Source of the DNA: Paenibacillus silvisoli
GTDB taxonomy: Bacteria; Bacillota; Bacilli; Paenibacillales; Paenibacillaceae
Direction of reading: 5' to 3'
DNA length: 64,000 nucleotides
NCBI RefSeq assembly: GCF_030866765.1
Contig: NZ_CP133017.1
Location: 3,020,001 to 3,084,000, forward strand
Numbering within the stretch: the first letter of the stretch is position 1; every line of letters begins with the position of its first letter. The notes beneath the pieces are model-generated. The model ran no database searches. It was not told where the DNA came from and worked only from the letters and a program-made list of their open reading frames with translations. The position numbers and the translations under genes are program-made. Positions 1 to 8,587 of this stretch are shown piece after piece.

Positions 1-1
1 A

Positions 2-2320
2 GGCGTTGAACAGGCGAATGTTAACTTCGCGCTCGAGAAAGCTTCTGTTAGTTATGACCCAATGAAAGTGAACGTATCCGAAATGGAACAAAAAATCGAG
101 GATCTTGGATACGGCATCTCCAAGGACGAAGTTGATCTTCAATTGATGGGCATGACGTGCGCAGCATGCGCAAGCCGAATCGAAAAAGGGCTTCGTAAGC
201 TCGCCGGCGTTCGCAGCGCCACCGTGAACTTTGCTGCGGAAACGGCCCATGTCGTATTCAATGCAAATGATGTATCTGTGACCGATATGATCAAGAAAAT
301 AGACCAACTCGGATACCAAGCGGTTCGCAAAGAAGAGGTCGCCGAAGGGAATTACAAGCAAAGAGAAATCCGACATAAAAAGATACAGTTTCTCGTGTCA
401 GCTGTCCTTTCGCTCCCGCTCTTATGGGCGATGGTGGGCCACTTCACGTTCACGAGTTGGATGTACGTACCTGAAATCTTTATGAATCCTTGGTTACAGC
501 TAATTCTAGCTACGCCCGTTCAATTCATGATCGGCAGTCAATTTTACGTAGGAGCTTATAAAGCTCTTCGCAATAAAAGCGCCAATATGGATGTGCTCGT
601 TGCGCTTGGTACGTCTGCCGCTTATTTCTATAGCTTGTACTTAACGCTTCAATGGGCGACTTCGACGGATACTCACCATTCGCCGGATATGTACTATGAA
701 ACAAGCGCAATCCTCATCACGCTAATCATTTTAGGGAAACTATTCGAGGCTCTGGCGAAAGGCCGCACTTCGGAAGCCATCAAAAAATTAATGAGCTTAC
801 AAGCCAAAACAGCTACAGTCGTCAGGGACGGGCAAGAAATCGCGATCCCAATCGAGAGCGTTCTTATCGGAGATGTCGTTCTTGTGAAACCAGGAGAAAA
901 AATCCCGGTCGATGGAGTCGTGCTTGAAGGTCAATCAGCAGTTGACGAGGCGATGCTAACGGGTGAAAGCATGCCGGTTGAAAAAAGAGCAGGAGAAGCC
1001 GTAATTGGCGCTACCGTTAATAAGCATGGAGCGATGAAAGTAAAAGCAACTCGAGTCGGTAAAGAAACGGCACTCGCACAAATCATTAAAGTGGTCGAAG
1101 ATGCACAAGGATCGAAGGCGCCGATACAGCGCATTGCCGATTCGATCTCTGGGATTTTCGTGCCGATTGTCGTCGGAATTGCAGTCGTTACATTCTTATT
1201 ATGGTTCTTTTTCGTTTCTCCTGGGGAGTTTGCTTCAGCTCTGGAAAAAGCAATTGCCGTGCTTGTCATCGCTTGCCCTTGTGCACTTGGTCTAGCCACG
1301 CCGACATCGATCATGGCCGGGTCGGGACGCTCAGCGGAGTTCGGCATCCTATTTAAAGGCGGAGAGCACCTAGAGTCGATGCATCGTGTACAGACGATTA
1401 TTTTAGATAAGACAGGTACTGTGACGAAAGGCAAACCGGAACTAACAGATGTACAAATCGAGGGCATGGAGGAAGAGACTGCGCTCAGATTGATCGGTGC
1501 AGCGGAGAAACAATCTGAGCATCCGCTCGCTGAAGCAATCGTGGAAGGCATTGTTGCTAGAGAGATAGCCATTGCCGCGGCAGAATATTTCGAAGCTATT
1601 CCGGGTTATGGAGTACGTGCCGTTGTTGAGGGGACGGAAGTACTTGTGGGGACGCGTAAACTCATGCACCGCGAGAACATCAATTACGGTCAAGCCGGTG
1701 AAATGATGGAGCATTATGAATCAGAAGGCAAGACCGCTATGCTCGTCGCGATCAATTCCTCGTTTGCAGGTATCGTGGCGGTTGCAGATACAATCAAGGA
1801 AACTTCTAAAGAAGCGGTAGCAGCCTTACGGCAACTAGGCATCGAGGTCATCATGATTACCGGCGATAACAAGCGTACGGCAGCAGCGATTGCCGAAAGA
1901 GTCGGGATCAATCATGTCCTCGCGGAAGTACTTCCTGAAGGGAAGGCAGATGAAGTGAAAAAACTGCAAGCCCAAGGTAAAAAAGTGGCTATGGTTGGCG
2001 ACGGCATTAACGATGCTCCCGCACTAGCTACAGCGGACGTAGGGATTGCGATAGGAACGGGTACAGACATTGCTATGGAGGCCGCCGATGTGACATTGAT
2101 GCGCGGAGACCTCAACAGCATTGTTGGCGCAATCCAAATAAGCCGCAAAACGATGGCCAATATCAAGCAAAATCTGTTCTGGGCACTTGGGTATAATGCG
2201 CTTGGAATCCCTATCGCAGCAGTTGGCTTACTAGCTCCATGGGTAGCAGGAGCAGCGATGGCACTAAGCTCCGTTTCGGTTGTTCTGAATGCATTACGCT
2301 TGCAGCGAGTGAAGTTGTAG
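2..2320 (+). CDS. copA: Copper-exporting P1B-type ATPase CopA, 5'-truncated by window edge
   Basis: Pumps Cu(I) out across the cytoplasmic membrane using ATP. The reading frame is open from base 2, before the first ATG at 62, and those upstream codons read like the end of a first heavy-metal-binding (HMA) domain, so the true start lies outside the window. Counting from the ATG at 62, a second HMA domain carries GMTCAAC near residue 30. The TGES actuator motif, the CPC metal-translocation motif (about 405), the phosphorylation motif DKTGT (about 449), SEHPLAEA and GDGINDAP (about 646) follow in the family order. CPC plus CxxC HMA domains point to copper rather than zinc or cadmium. A copper-type lipoprotein follows downstream, supporting a copper-resistance role. 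The absence of the 5' end means its promoter and any CsoR or CueR site cannot be seen. Confidence 0.96.
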   Translation, partial: GVEQANVNFALEKASVSYDPMKVNVSEMEQKIEDLGYGISKDEVDLQLMGMTCAACASRIEKGLRKLAGVRSATVNFAAETAHVVFNANDVSVTDMIKKIDQLGYQAVRKEEVAEGNYKQREIRHKKIQFLVSAVLSLPLLWAMVGHFTFTSWMYVPEIFMNPWLQLILATPVQFMIGSQFYVGAYKALRNKSANMDVLVALGTSAAYFYSLYLTLQWATSTDTHHSPDMYYETSAILITLIILGKLFEALAKGRTSEAIKKLMSLQAKTATVVRDGQEIAIPIESVLIGDVVLVKPGEKIPVDGVVLEGQSAVDEAMLTGESMPVEKRAGEAVIGATVNKHGAMKVKATRVGKETALAQIIKVVEDAQGSKAPIQRIADSISGIFVPIVVGIAVVTFLLWFFFVSPGEFASALEKAIAVLVIACPCALGLATPTSIMAGSGRSAEFGILFKGGEHLESMHRVQTIILDKTGTVTKGKPELTDVQIEGMEEETALRLIGAAEKQSEHPLAEAIVEGIVAREIAIAAAEYFEAIPGYGVRAVVEGTEVLVGTRKLMHRENINYGQAGEMMEHYESEGKTAMLVAINSSFAGIVAVADTIKETSKEAVAALRQLGIEVIMITGDNKRTAAAIAERVGINHVLAEVLPEGKADEVKKLQAQGKKVAMVGDGINDAPALATADVGIAIGTGTDIAMEAADVTLMRGDLNSIVGAIQISRKTMANIKQNLFWALGYNALGIPIAAVGLLAPWVAGAAMALSSVSVVLNALRLQRVKL

Positions 2321-2330
2321 TTAAGGGCAT

Positions 2331-2399
2331 ATGAAGACTGTATTGATGGTGGACGACGAAGAGAAAACAATGCCTTTAAATTTACGCCCCTTATCTTAA
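2331..2399 (+). pseudogene. Remnant of a response regulator N-terminus
   Basis: Ten bases after copA an ATG opens a 22-codon frame beginning MKTVLMVDDEEK. This is the typical first beta strand and acidic Asp-Asp-Glu cluster of a two-component receiver domain. After residue 12 the similarity stops abruptly (TMPLNLRPLS, then stop). I see no continuation in another frame before the lipoprotein gene at 2431. Response regulators commonly accompany copper exporters, so this is best read as the leftover 5' tip of a deleted regulator gene; a coincidental match of a short peptide cannot be excluded. Confidence 0.5.
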
Positions 2400-2430
2400 A
2401 ATAAGCAAAAACGGGTAACTGGAGGGAACG

Positions 2431-3267
2431 ATGATGAAGCTTGCAGTAACTTTCATACTCATAACGGCGTTATTAACGGCGTGCGGTAAAAACGAGCATT
2501 CGATGAACCATTCAGGAGCAAAGGACAGTATGGCTGGCATGAATCACAACAACGGTCATATGGATACGGCGCAGGAGGAGAGTGTAGAAGCTGTATTTAC
2601 ACTCTCAAGAGACAAACCTGAACCTAATCAGGACACGACGATTACCGTTCAAATTCAAGCCAAAGACGGAAAAGCGATTGATGATTTTGATGTGAAGCAT
2701 GAAAAGAAAATGCATGTCATTATCGTCAGTAAGGACCTTTCCTACTTTAATCACATTCATCCTGAGTATAACGGAAAAAACGAGTTCCATATAACAACCA
2801 GATTCCCGACAGCAGGGGAATTCGAAATTATTGCCGATTTTGCTCCAACCGGTATAGGCTCGATGAGTAGGAGCCAATGGATTAAAGTTAATGGGAACGC
2901 ACCTGCTGCGAAGCCGATTGAGCCAGATCCTACACTTACAAAAGTCATGAATGGAAAAGAAGTAACTTTGTCTTTCGACCATCTGATGGCGAACATGGAG
3001 ATAACCTTGAATTTCAATCTTAAGGATGCAAAAACGAAGGAGCCCATTACTGATTTGCAGCCCTACCTTGGAGCTGTTGGACATGTCGTAATCCTGAATC
3101 AAGAAGGCGGGGAGTATTTGCATGTGCATCCGGTTGAAGAAAAATCGTCAGGTCCCGATGCTCAATTTAAGACTTCGTTTCCGCACAGCGGCGTATATAA
3201 GATTTGGGGGCAGTTCCAACAAAATGGTGAAGTAGTCACAATTCCGTTTGTTGTTCATATTCCTTAA
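2431..3267 (+). CDS. Copper-associated lipoprotein with YtkA/FixH-like domains
   Basis: A 278-residue exported lipoprotein. The N-terminus is a lipoprotein signal (about residues 1-17) ending in the lipobox LTAC with Cys18. It is followed by a His/Met-rich stretch (about 22-50, with NHS, GMNHNNGHM) of the kind that binds copper. Two beta-sandwich segments follow (about 55-145 and 170-278), each with an H-x-H-P motif (HIHPEY, HVHPVE) as in YtkA-like proteins. It sits about 110 bases after copA, so a role in extracytoplasmic copper binding is inferred. GGAGGG at 2421 precedes ATG codons at 2431 and 2434; the second has the better spacing, so the start is uncertain by one codon. Confidence 0.75.
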   Translation: MMKLAVTFILITALLTACGKNEHSMNHSGAKDSMAGMNHNNGHMDTAQEESVEAVFTLSRDKPEPNQDTTITVQIQAKDGKAIDDFDVKHEKKMHVIIVSKDLSYFNHIHPEYNGKNEFHITTRFPTAGEFEIIADFAPTGIGSMSRSQWIKVNGNAPAAKPIEPDPTLTKVMNGKEVTLSFDHLMANMEITLNFNLKDAKTKEPITDLQPYLGAVGHVVILNQEGGEYLHVHPVEEKSSGPDAQFKTSFPHSGVYKIWGQFQQNGEVVTIPFVVHIP

Positions 3268-3510
3268 GATTGTATTATCAAAATGCTGGACAGATACAAT
3301 GTCTTTGTTGGAGGCGATCCGAAGGGGCTTAAGGCTGCACTGGGAGAATTGATTATCTCCGATGTTACTGAAGAGCAGCTCATACCGATCGTCATGGCAA
3401 TCGTTAATAATTATATAAACCATGCCAAAGGCAAAGAAAAATTCAGCAGGTATGTAAATCGTGTTGGAATTACGCGGTTTAAAGGAATCGCGAACAGCGT
3501 TGAAGCTTAA
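3268..3510 (+). pseudogene. C-terminal fragment of a nitrite/sulfite reductase-like protein
   Basis: Directly after the lipoprotein stop, in the same frame, runs an open segment whose first ATG is at 3283 and gives 75 residues. It resembles the end of a nitrite/sulfite reductase ferredoxin-like half-domain: VFVGGDPKG, then KAALGELI, a helix with an E-E-Q-L-x-P-I-V pattern, and a final RYVNRVGITRFK of the kind that closes these proteins. No siroheme or 4Fe-4S cysteine motif is present, and no ribosome binding site precedes the ATG. I read it as a truncated remnant rather than a working gene; a small stand-alone protein is the alternative. Confidence 0.5.
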
Positions 3511-3567
3511 GGCAAGTCAATAGCAAATTGGCTCTCGTATGATGGAGCTAAAGGCATAATAGTTGAA

Positions 3568-3616
3568 TGAATCATGGGGCAGTTTGCGATCCGCAGCTGC
3601 TTCATGATTCATTTTT
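3568..3616 (+). terminator. Rho-independent terminator
   Basis: A 15-base arm TGAATCATGGGGCAG pairs with CTGCTTCATGATTCA across a 14-base loop (two G-T pairs) and is followed by TTTTT. It would end the copper transcript. Between 3511 and 3726 I see only this terminator and the promoter at 3662-3691. Confidence 0.75.
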
Positions 3617-3661
3617 GTATTTCTTATATGGAATGACACTATTAGCCGATAAATCTCCTAG

Positions 3662-3691
3662 TTGATCCCATTTACAGCCCGAAGATATAAT
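3662..3691 (+). promoter_or_regulatory. Candidate sigma-A promoter for the 3727 gene
   Basis: TTGATC at 3662-3667 and TATAAT at 3686-3691 are separated by 18 bases, close to the consensus housekeeping promoter. The -10 box lies about 35 bases ahead of the ATG at 3727. No flanking operator is evident. Confidence 0.55.
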
Positions 3692-3726
3692 GAAATTGCT
3701 TGCTATATCCTTGACGGAGGATTAAT

Positions 3727-4029
3727 ATGCAGAAAAAACGGAGTCAAATAGTTGAGCTTATCGTAATAACCGCTGTGCTGACGTTCCTTACAGTGTTTAT
3801 TAGCGGTCGAATATCCGAAGTAAATCAAAAGCCGAAGTATTATACGGGCATAGAGCTTAGCGTACCTCCACTAGAAGAAGAGGAGATGGAGGAAGAAATA
3901 GGCGACCAACACACGTTTTTCGGTGGACCAATGCGCGCGATAGAGAACTATCCTATCGATGACCCGTATGCCCCGCAAGCGCCTGACCCAAATTTTAATG
4001 AGAACAGACGTGAAGTGCCTGCTCCATAA
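3727..4029 (+). CDS. Small single-pass membrane protein, unknown function
   Basis: A 100-residue protein that I do not recognise. A short basic start (MQKKRSQ) leads into one hydrophobic segment (about residues 8-26), then an acidic stretch (EEEEMEEEIGD, about 51-61) and a proline-rich tail (DDPYAPQAPDPN). The layout predicts an N-terminal anchor with an acidic, flexible outer domain. GGAGG at 3716-3720 gives good spacing to this ATG, and a promoter-like sequence precedes it. The next gene starts about 110 bases later and may be co-transcribed. Confidence 0.6.
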   Translation: MQKKRSQIVELIVITAVLTFLTVFISGRISEVNQKPKYYTGIELSVPPLEEEEMEEEIGDQHTFFGGPMRAIENYPIDDPYAPQAPDPNFNENRREVPAP

Positions 4030-4141
4030 GGAGGGGCTTTATTTGTTATCGGCACATACTGCTGAGATGAATCGCAACATAATATACATCCAGAATACTT
4101 TGTGGTGTAACCGCGGACAAAGGAGAGTTGGATATTATGAT

Positions 4142-4909
4142 ATGGCTGAGCTTAAGCGATTTATAATATCAATCGAGATTAAAGCATTAGAGAAAACGTT
4201 AGTTGACGGTGAAGGCGAGAGTCAGTTCGCTTCGCTAGTACGAGACAGGATCGAAAACCTCAAGCGAGAAGGAACATGGGTGCATCAGTTTGACGATTGT
4301 TTGCCCGCTTCACGAATCATATCGTCTGATCTCGTCATTCGGAGTGCGGCCACGAGCGACGTCGACACAATACGTGATATATATCGCAGAGCCGCACTGA
4401 CAAACGTGAAAAACGAAATCGACCGCGATCTCTCCGCCGCTCATCCAGAGTGGCTCGCGTGGGACGCCGCGATGCTGCCGTTCGCGCATGTTGCTGTTGT
4501 TGATGGGCGGGTCGTCGGCTTCGCATCGGCGCGTCCGGTCGACGACTTCCTCGAACTCGAAGATCTGTTCACTGATCCTGACTATATGCGACAAGGCGTT
4601 GCCAGCGCGCTGGTCGCCGACATTGCGAGTCGCGGTTTGCGTATCGAGAATACCGCTAATAAATACGCAAAAGCGAAAATCGCGTCACCTCAATTTAGGC
4701 GACTTGAGAGGAGAATCGGAGTGTGTGCAAACAATGAAGAACTCTTGTCTTATTTACGCAAGAGATTATCGCATCTAAGGGAGAAAAAGCTCGTTCATTT
4801 TTTTCAAGCTAGTGAAACTTTATATATGAAACAGGGAAAAATTGAAGAACTCAAGGACATCATTAATCGAATAGAAACGGGCAACTTTGAATACCCAGAC
4901 TATACTTAA
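4142..4909 (+). CDS. GNAT-family acetyltransferase with unusual flanks
   Basis: A 255-residue protein. The middle (about residues 63-170) is a GNAT acetyltransferase domain: an RSAATSDVDTI start, a beta strand AVVDGRVVGFAS, and an acetyl-CoA-binding loop of the form Y-x-R-Q-G-V-A-S-A-L. The usual last strands of GNAT are missing; the chain runs into a Lys-rich helical tail (about 171-255) that I do not recognise. The helical N-terminus (1-60) is also unfamiliar. The GNAT core is visibly GC-richer than both flanks, as in a chimaera. The start is uncertain: ATG 4142 is used because family-like sequence begins there, but AAGGAGG at 4028-4034 sits 8 bases ahead of an in-frame TTG at 4043. Substrate unknown. 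Confidence 0.7.
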   Translation: MAELKRFIISIEIKALEKTLVDGEGESQFASLVRDRIENLKREGTWVHQFDDCLPASRIISSDLVIRSAATSDVDTIRDIYRRAALTNVKNEIDRDLSAAHPEWLAWDAAMLPFAHVAVVDGRVVGFASARPVDDFLELEDLFTDPDYMRQGVASALVADIASRGLRIENTANKYAKAKIASPQFRRLERRIGVCANNEELLSYLRKRLSHLREKKLVHFFQASETLYMKQGKIEELKDIINRIETGNFEYPDYT

Positions 4910-4993
4910 TAATCAAGTTGATTTGAACTAACGGGTGTGAGTCGTTCCTTACGCAGCAATTATTCCATACATGCATGTTCTAGGAGGATCAAT

Positions 4994-5905
4994 ATGATCA
5001 ATCGATTCCAAGGCAGCCTTATTGGGTTAGCCATCGGTGATGCAATCGGCACGACCGTCGAGTTCAAGGAACCTGGGACGTTTTCGAAGGTCACAGATAT
5101 GACTGGCGGGGGTGTCTTCCATCTGCCGAAAGGCAGTTGGACGGACGACACATCAATGGCACTATGCCTTGCCGAAAGTCTGATATCAAAAAAGCAGTTT
5201 GATCCCCTGGATCAGATGCAACGGTATGTAAAATGGTATCGCACGGGCCATCTAAGTTCCACTGGAGAATGCTTTGATATCGGAAATGCAACCGTTGAGG
5301 CGCTTCACAGGTTCGAGCGTACAGGCGAGCCATTTAGTGGTTCGGAAAATAAGTATTCAGCAGGCAATGGTTCCATCATGCGACTTGCTCCGGTGCCTTT
5401 ATTTTTCGCTAATGATCTTTATGAGGCTGCGAAATGGTCCGGTATAAGCTCTAAAACTACACATTCAGCGAAGGAGTGCGTTGATGCTTGCAGGTTGTTC
5501 GGTGTTATGATAGCCGCAGCAGCAAAAGGAATGAATAAAGTGGATTTACTACATCCAGAGACTTTCGATCATCTATGGGAGCATGATCCTCTTGCTCCTA
5601 AAATATATGAGGTTTATCAAGGGTCATATAAACGGTTGCAGCCTCCAGACATTCAAGGCAGCGGGTATGTAGTGAAGTCGTTGGAAGCAGCGTTGTGGGC
5701 ATTTTACCACGGGGAAAATTTCGAAGAAGGCGTACTGTCCGCCGTTAACCTTGGTAACGACGCAGATACTACAGGTGCCATATACGGTCAGCTAGCTGGT
5801 GCCTTTTATGGTGTAGAATCTATGCCTAAGCGTTGGGTAGAACCACTGGCAATGAAAGAATTAATTCTCGATTATGCCACCGAATTACACCAATCTTTAA
5901 ACTAA
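4994..5905 (+). CDS. ADP-ribosylglycohydrolase family protein
   Basis: A 303-residue protein of the DraG/ADP-ribosylglycohydrolase family, which removes ADP-ribose from proteins or small molecules using a bimetal (Mg or Mn) centre. Visible hallmarks are GLAIGDAIGTTVEF near the N-terminus, the metal-binding SWTDDTSMAL (about residues 48-57) and the C-terminal NLGNDADTTGAIYGQLAGAF, whose Asp and Thr residues complete the site. The start at 4994 is chosen because AGGAGG lies 6 bases before it; the frame continues upstream without family similarity. No ADP-ribosyltransferase lies nearby, so the target is unknown. It stands alone between the GNAT and VOC genes. Confidence 0.88.
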   Translation: MINRFQGSLIGLAIGDAIGTTVEFKEPGTFSKVTDMTGGGVFHLPKGSWTDDTSMALCLAESLISKKQFDPLDQMQRYVKWYRTGHLSSTGECFDIGNATVEALHRFERTGEPFSGSENKYSAGNGSIMRLAPVPLFFANDLYEAAKWSGISSKTTHSAKECVDACRLFGVMIAAAAKGMNKVDLLHPETFDHLWEHDPLAPKIYEVYQGSYKRLQPPDIQGSGYVVKSLEAALWAFYHGENFEEGVLSAVNLGNDADTTGAIYGQLAGAFYGVESMPKRWVEPLAMKELILDYATELHQSLN

Positions 5906-6009
5906 CACGCGAACGGTCAGTATAACGCAATCGTAATCAACCGCATATACAGATTGATATTTCTGATATAAACTAACCTTTGTGGATTAAATTCCCAATA
6001 GGTGGTGTG

Positions 6010-6477
6010 ATGGTAATTATGGGCGACCAAGTAATCAATAAACATGTGAAGATGCTACCAACCGTGAAAGAAGAAGCAACAGTAAAATCAGTGGCTTGTA
6101 TTGAAGTGCCAGTTACGAACATGCAGCGCGCAGTCGACTTCTATGTGTTTCAATTGGGTTTCTATCTGAATACCACTAAAAATCGGCTTCCTATTGAACC
6201 GGACAACACAGAGGTATTTATTTATCCTGCATCAGGCGTGGAACTCATGCTCGTACAAACGGATGGAGAAGAACGATTAGCTTTTAATCATAAAGGAAGA
6301 CCTAATCATATTCTCATATTGGAAATTAGCGAGGACATTGAAAAATGTCAAAGCAGATTAGGTGAAGCTGGTATAAAGACCAGCCCAATCAAAGACAGCG
6401 GGGGATGCGGAAAATCTTTCGATGTCTACGACCCTGATGGGAATTTTATTAAGTTGTGGTTTGGATATTCAAGTTAA
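6010..6477 (+). CDS. VOC/glyoxalase-fold protein
   Basis: A 155-residue protein of the vicinal oxygen chelate superfamily (glyoxalase, dioxygenase and bleomycin-resistance-like). After a 30-residue lead it shows one VOC module: ACIEVPVTNMQRAVDFYVFQLGF at the front, and SFDVYDPDGNFIKLWFGY at the end, the usual place of the last metal or ligand residue. Activity cannot be told from sequence. ATG 6010 is preferred because AGGTGG precedes it by about 5 bases; an in-frame TTG at 5980 has no such site. A hairpin terminator follows. Confidence 0.8.
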   Translation: MVIMGDQVINKHVKMLPTVKEEATVKSVACIEVPVTNMQRAVDFYVFQLGFYLNTTKNRLPIEPDNTEVFIYPASGVELMLVQTDGEERLAFNHKGRPNHILILEISEDIEKCQSRLGEAGIKTSPIKDSGGCGKSFDVYDPDGNFIKLWFGYSS

Positions 6478-6520
6478 TTCCGTACATAGAGTTGTCGAAG
6501 AGCAAGGTCATAGATCTATG

Positions 6521-6550
6521 AATATCCGTGGTTTCCGCGGATATTTTTTT
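6521..6550 (+). terminator. Rho-independent terminator
   Basis: AATATCCGTGG pairs with CCGCGGATATT (one G-T pair) across a short loop and runs into a T tract at 6542-6550. It separates the VOC gene from the sigma factor gene. Confidence 0.8.
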
Positions 6551-6644
6551 ATGTTATGAGGTTTTTGTCCTATAACATGTCACAATTGATCAGTTTCGCG
6601 TGTTGTACAGAATAAGAGGCATCAAGAATTGGAAAGGAGTGCTT

Positions 6645-7220
6645 ATGGCATACAGTCAGGAAACTGGTATCGAGGAATTGATTAGGCTGGTTAAGGCAGG
6701 GAATACGGATGCATTTAGGCATGTGATAGAAAACTATCGGTTACCTTTGTATCGTTATGTCTATCATATGTTGCAAAGCCGGGAGGAGGCCGAGGATGCA
6801 GTTCAAGACGTTTTTCTGCAAGTGTTAAAAAATGTGGAGAAATATTCACTACATATTTCATTTACCGCATGGTTGTACAAGATTGCCTACCGGCATTGTT
6901 TGAACTTGATTCGAAAGCGCAATGGCCTTATTTCCCGATTGCATCTGTTTCACCGGCCAGCAGTTACGCCAGACTACGATTCGAAACTAAGAGTGAACGA
7001 ACTGCTGCGCGAATTGACGTTAGAAGAGAAGCAGATCGTGCTGTTACGGGTTGTTGAGGAAATGACTTTTGAAGAGATTAGTGAGATTCTCGAATGCAAA
7101 CCAGCGACTGTGCGTAAACGGTTCGAACGAACGAGAAATAAACTGAAGCGCAAATATGTAATCGAGGAGGTAAAAAACGTTGAGCAAGGAACTTGGTCTT
7201 CCATCGCACCGGAACGATGA
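6645..7220 (+). CDS. ECF-type RNA polymerase sigma factor
   Basis: A 191-residue sigma-70 factor of the extracytoplasmic-function group. Region 2 contains YRLPLYRYVYHMLQ, the core-binding EEAEDAVQDVFLQVL and FTAWLYKIAYRHCLN. Region 4 contains LTLEEKQIVLLR, the helix-turn-helix MTFEEISEILECKPATVRKR, and a basic end. AAAGGAG about 8 bases before ATG 6645 fixes the start. The next gene overlaps its 3' end by 41 bases and encodes a membrane protein, the usual arrangement of ECF sigma and anti-sigma. The inducing signal and target promoters are not visible. Confidence 0.93.
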   Translation: MAYSQETGIEELIRLVKAGNTDAFRHVIENYRLPLYRYVYHMLQSREEAEDAVQDVFLQVLKNVEKYSLHISFTAWLYKIAYRHCLNLIRKRNGLISRLHLFHRPAVTPDYDSKLRVNELLRELTLEEKQIVLLRVVEEMTFEEISEILECKPATVRKRFERTRNKLKRKYVIEEVKNVEQGTWSSIAPER

Positions 7221-8160
7221 TTATGTAGAGGAGCTATCGGCAGCTTATCAAGACATTCCGCAACCGCTGAGGTCTTATAACGAAGTGACAGCCGATGTCA
7301 TGAGCAAACTGATCGATGAAAAGGATAAGCTCCGAAAAACCAGATTTATGACAACACAGAGTAAACTATTTACTCGGGTGGCAGTGATGTTCGTTCTGTT
7401 CGTACTGGTTGGAGGGACATGCTACGCAGCTTATACAGATTTTCGCCTTTCGCTGCACGATAAGTCGGGCAATGAGACATTTCGTGTAACGTCGACGGAT
7501 GTCGAGGCTCTGGACTCTGCTGCGGTCGGGCGTATAATAGAGCACATACGCGATAGACTGAAAGATGGAGAGCAAGCGAAAGTGGATATTGATTGGCAAG
7601 GAAAATATGGACCGGCAAGTCAGGACTCTTCCATCTATTTCATTGTAAAACCTCGCGATTTCGATTCTCCTGAGCTCATGAATGAATATCTGTCGGCGCT
7701 TGGAATCGATATGGGCTTGCCGTTGAAAAAGTGGAATAGGTGGAAACTGTACAAGACTGAATTGCAAAATAATAACGTAAGCTCCTACGAGAGTCGTTGG
7801 TTCTCCGCCTACGACAAGCAATCCGGTCTAAACTACCAGTACGCCACTGGTAAAAGCGGAACAACACCAACTGTTTTAAGATGGTTATATAGCAATCAGA
7901 AGCATGAAATAAACCTCCAGGTTTATTTAGGCATTACCATTGTGCCGACCTTAAGCGACAACCATCTTTCCTCGGATTCGATTCTAAAATTACACGGGGT
8001 CGACGCCTACTTGATGCAGGATAACGAAGGATTATCGATTCACTGGTCAGAGCAGGTGGCGGATGGCAGTTATAGGTATTACACGGCTTATACGCAAACT
8101 GCAACTGAAAATGAGTTGCGTAAATTCTCTGCAGCTTTCATCTCACATCAGCAATCTTAG
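7180..8160 (+). CDS. Membrane protein, probable anti-sigma factor
   Basis: A 326-residue single-pass membrane protein. A 60-residue charged N-terminus that could hold the sigma factor is followed by one transmembrane segment (about residues 66-86) and an extracytoplasmic domain of about 240 residues. It starts at TTG 7180, 9 bases after AGGAGG (7165-7170), inside the end of the sigma gene, which implies translational coupling. No zinc-binding anti-sigma (ZAS) H-x3-C-x2-C motif is visible, so the role is inferred from topology and position. The outer domain is not one I recognise and may sense the signal. Confidence 0.7.
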   Translation: MSKELGLPSHRNDDYVEELSAAYQDIPQPLRSYNEVTADVMSKLIDEKDKLRKTRFMTTQSKLFTRVAVMFVLFVLVGGTCYAAYTDFRLSLHDKSGNETFRVTSTDVEALDSAAVGRIIEHIRDRLKDGEQAKVDIDWQGKYGPASQDSSIYFIVKPRDFDSPELMNEYLSALGIDMGLPLKKWNRWKLYKTELQNNNVSSYESRWFSAYDKQSGLNYQYATGKSGTTPTVLRWLYSNQKHEINLQVYLGITIVPTLSDNHLSSDSILKLHGVDAYLMQDNEGLSIHWSEQVADGSYRYYTAYTQTATENELRKFSAAFISHQQS

Positions 8161-8218
8161 CTGCAGCAGGTGTAGAGAAATAATTGCGGTTACCGCTTGA
8201 TCGACTGTCTGTACAACG

Positions 8219-8245
8219 CAATGGCGGCCAATATGGCTGCCATTG
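8219..8245. repeat. Inverted repeat after the anti-sigma gene
   Basis: CAATGGCGGCC and GGCTGCCATTG pair across five bases with one mismatch. It lacks a T run, so it is a weak terminator or RNA hairpin at best. The rest of 8161-8396 shows no gene I can support. Confidence 0.4.
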
Positions 8246-8396
8246 TATATAGTCATCCATGTGCATGTAACGAACCGATAGGGATGGGATTTCGACCCAA
8301 CTGGCTTCCTAACACGAATCGTGGAAAAAAGCGATAGCAATACGCTAGCTCAATGAAAGTAAGTAAATTGATTCCCCCTACTAACGGAGGTTGCAG

Positions 8397-8501
8397 ATGC
8401 GGAAACAAGTCAGAGGTAAAATATTCGTCATATTGTTATTAGCCGCCTGTTGCATACCCATACTTTTCTGGTGGTGGTTTATACATGCCCTTAGCTCATA
8501 A
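8397..8501 (+). CDS. 34-residue hydrophobic membrane peptide
   Basis: A very short frame, MRKQVRGKIFVILLLAACC..., with a basic start (three Arg/Lys in seven), one hydrophobic segment of about 20 residues, a WWW cluster and a short tail (HALSS). ACGGAGG at 8384-8390 ends 6 bases before the ATG, which is good evidence for translation. It lies about 235 bases after the anti-sigma gene and directly before a strong terminator. I do not recognise it; a small membrane regulator or stress peptide of the ECF unit is possible. Confidence 0.5.
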   Translation: MRKQVRGKIFVILLLAACCIPILFWWWFIHALSS

Positions 8502-8541
8502 ATTCAACATCTGGTAACGTTCAAACCGCATGTTCGTCAAA

Positions 8542-8584
8542 ACAAAGTGCCGAGAAAGTCTAGCAGACATTCTCGGCACTTTGT
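8542..8584. terminator. Bidirectional terminator between convergent genes
   Basis: Perfect 15-base arms ACAAAGTGCCGAGAA and TTCTCGGCACTTTGT around a 13-base loop, with A and T tracts within the stem ends. It lies between the plus-strand peptide gene and the minus-strand SIS gene and can serve both. Confidence 0.8.
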
Positions 8585-8587
8585 TGC

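Noticed and set aside
2431-3510. Lipoprotein and nitrite-reductase-like fragment as one gene with a stop codon
   Set aside because: They share a frame, but the lipoprotein ends naturally with a complete second domain, and the families are unrelated.
4137-4166. Nine-codon frame (ATG 4137) overlapping the GNAT start
   Set aside because: Correct ribosome spacing but too short to support as a leader without conservation data.
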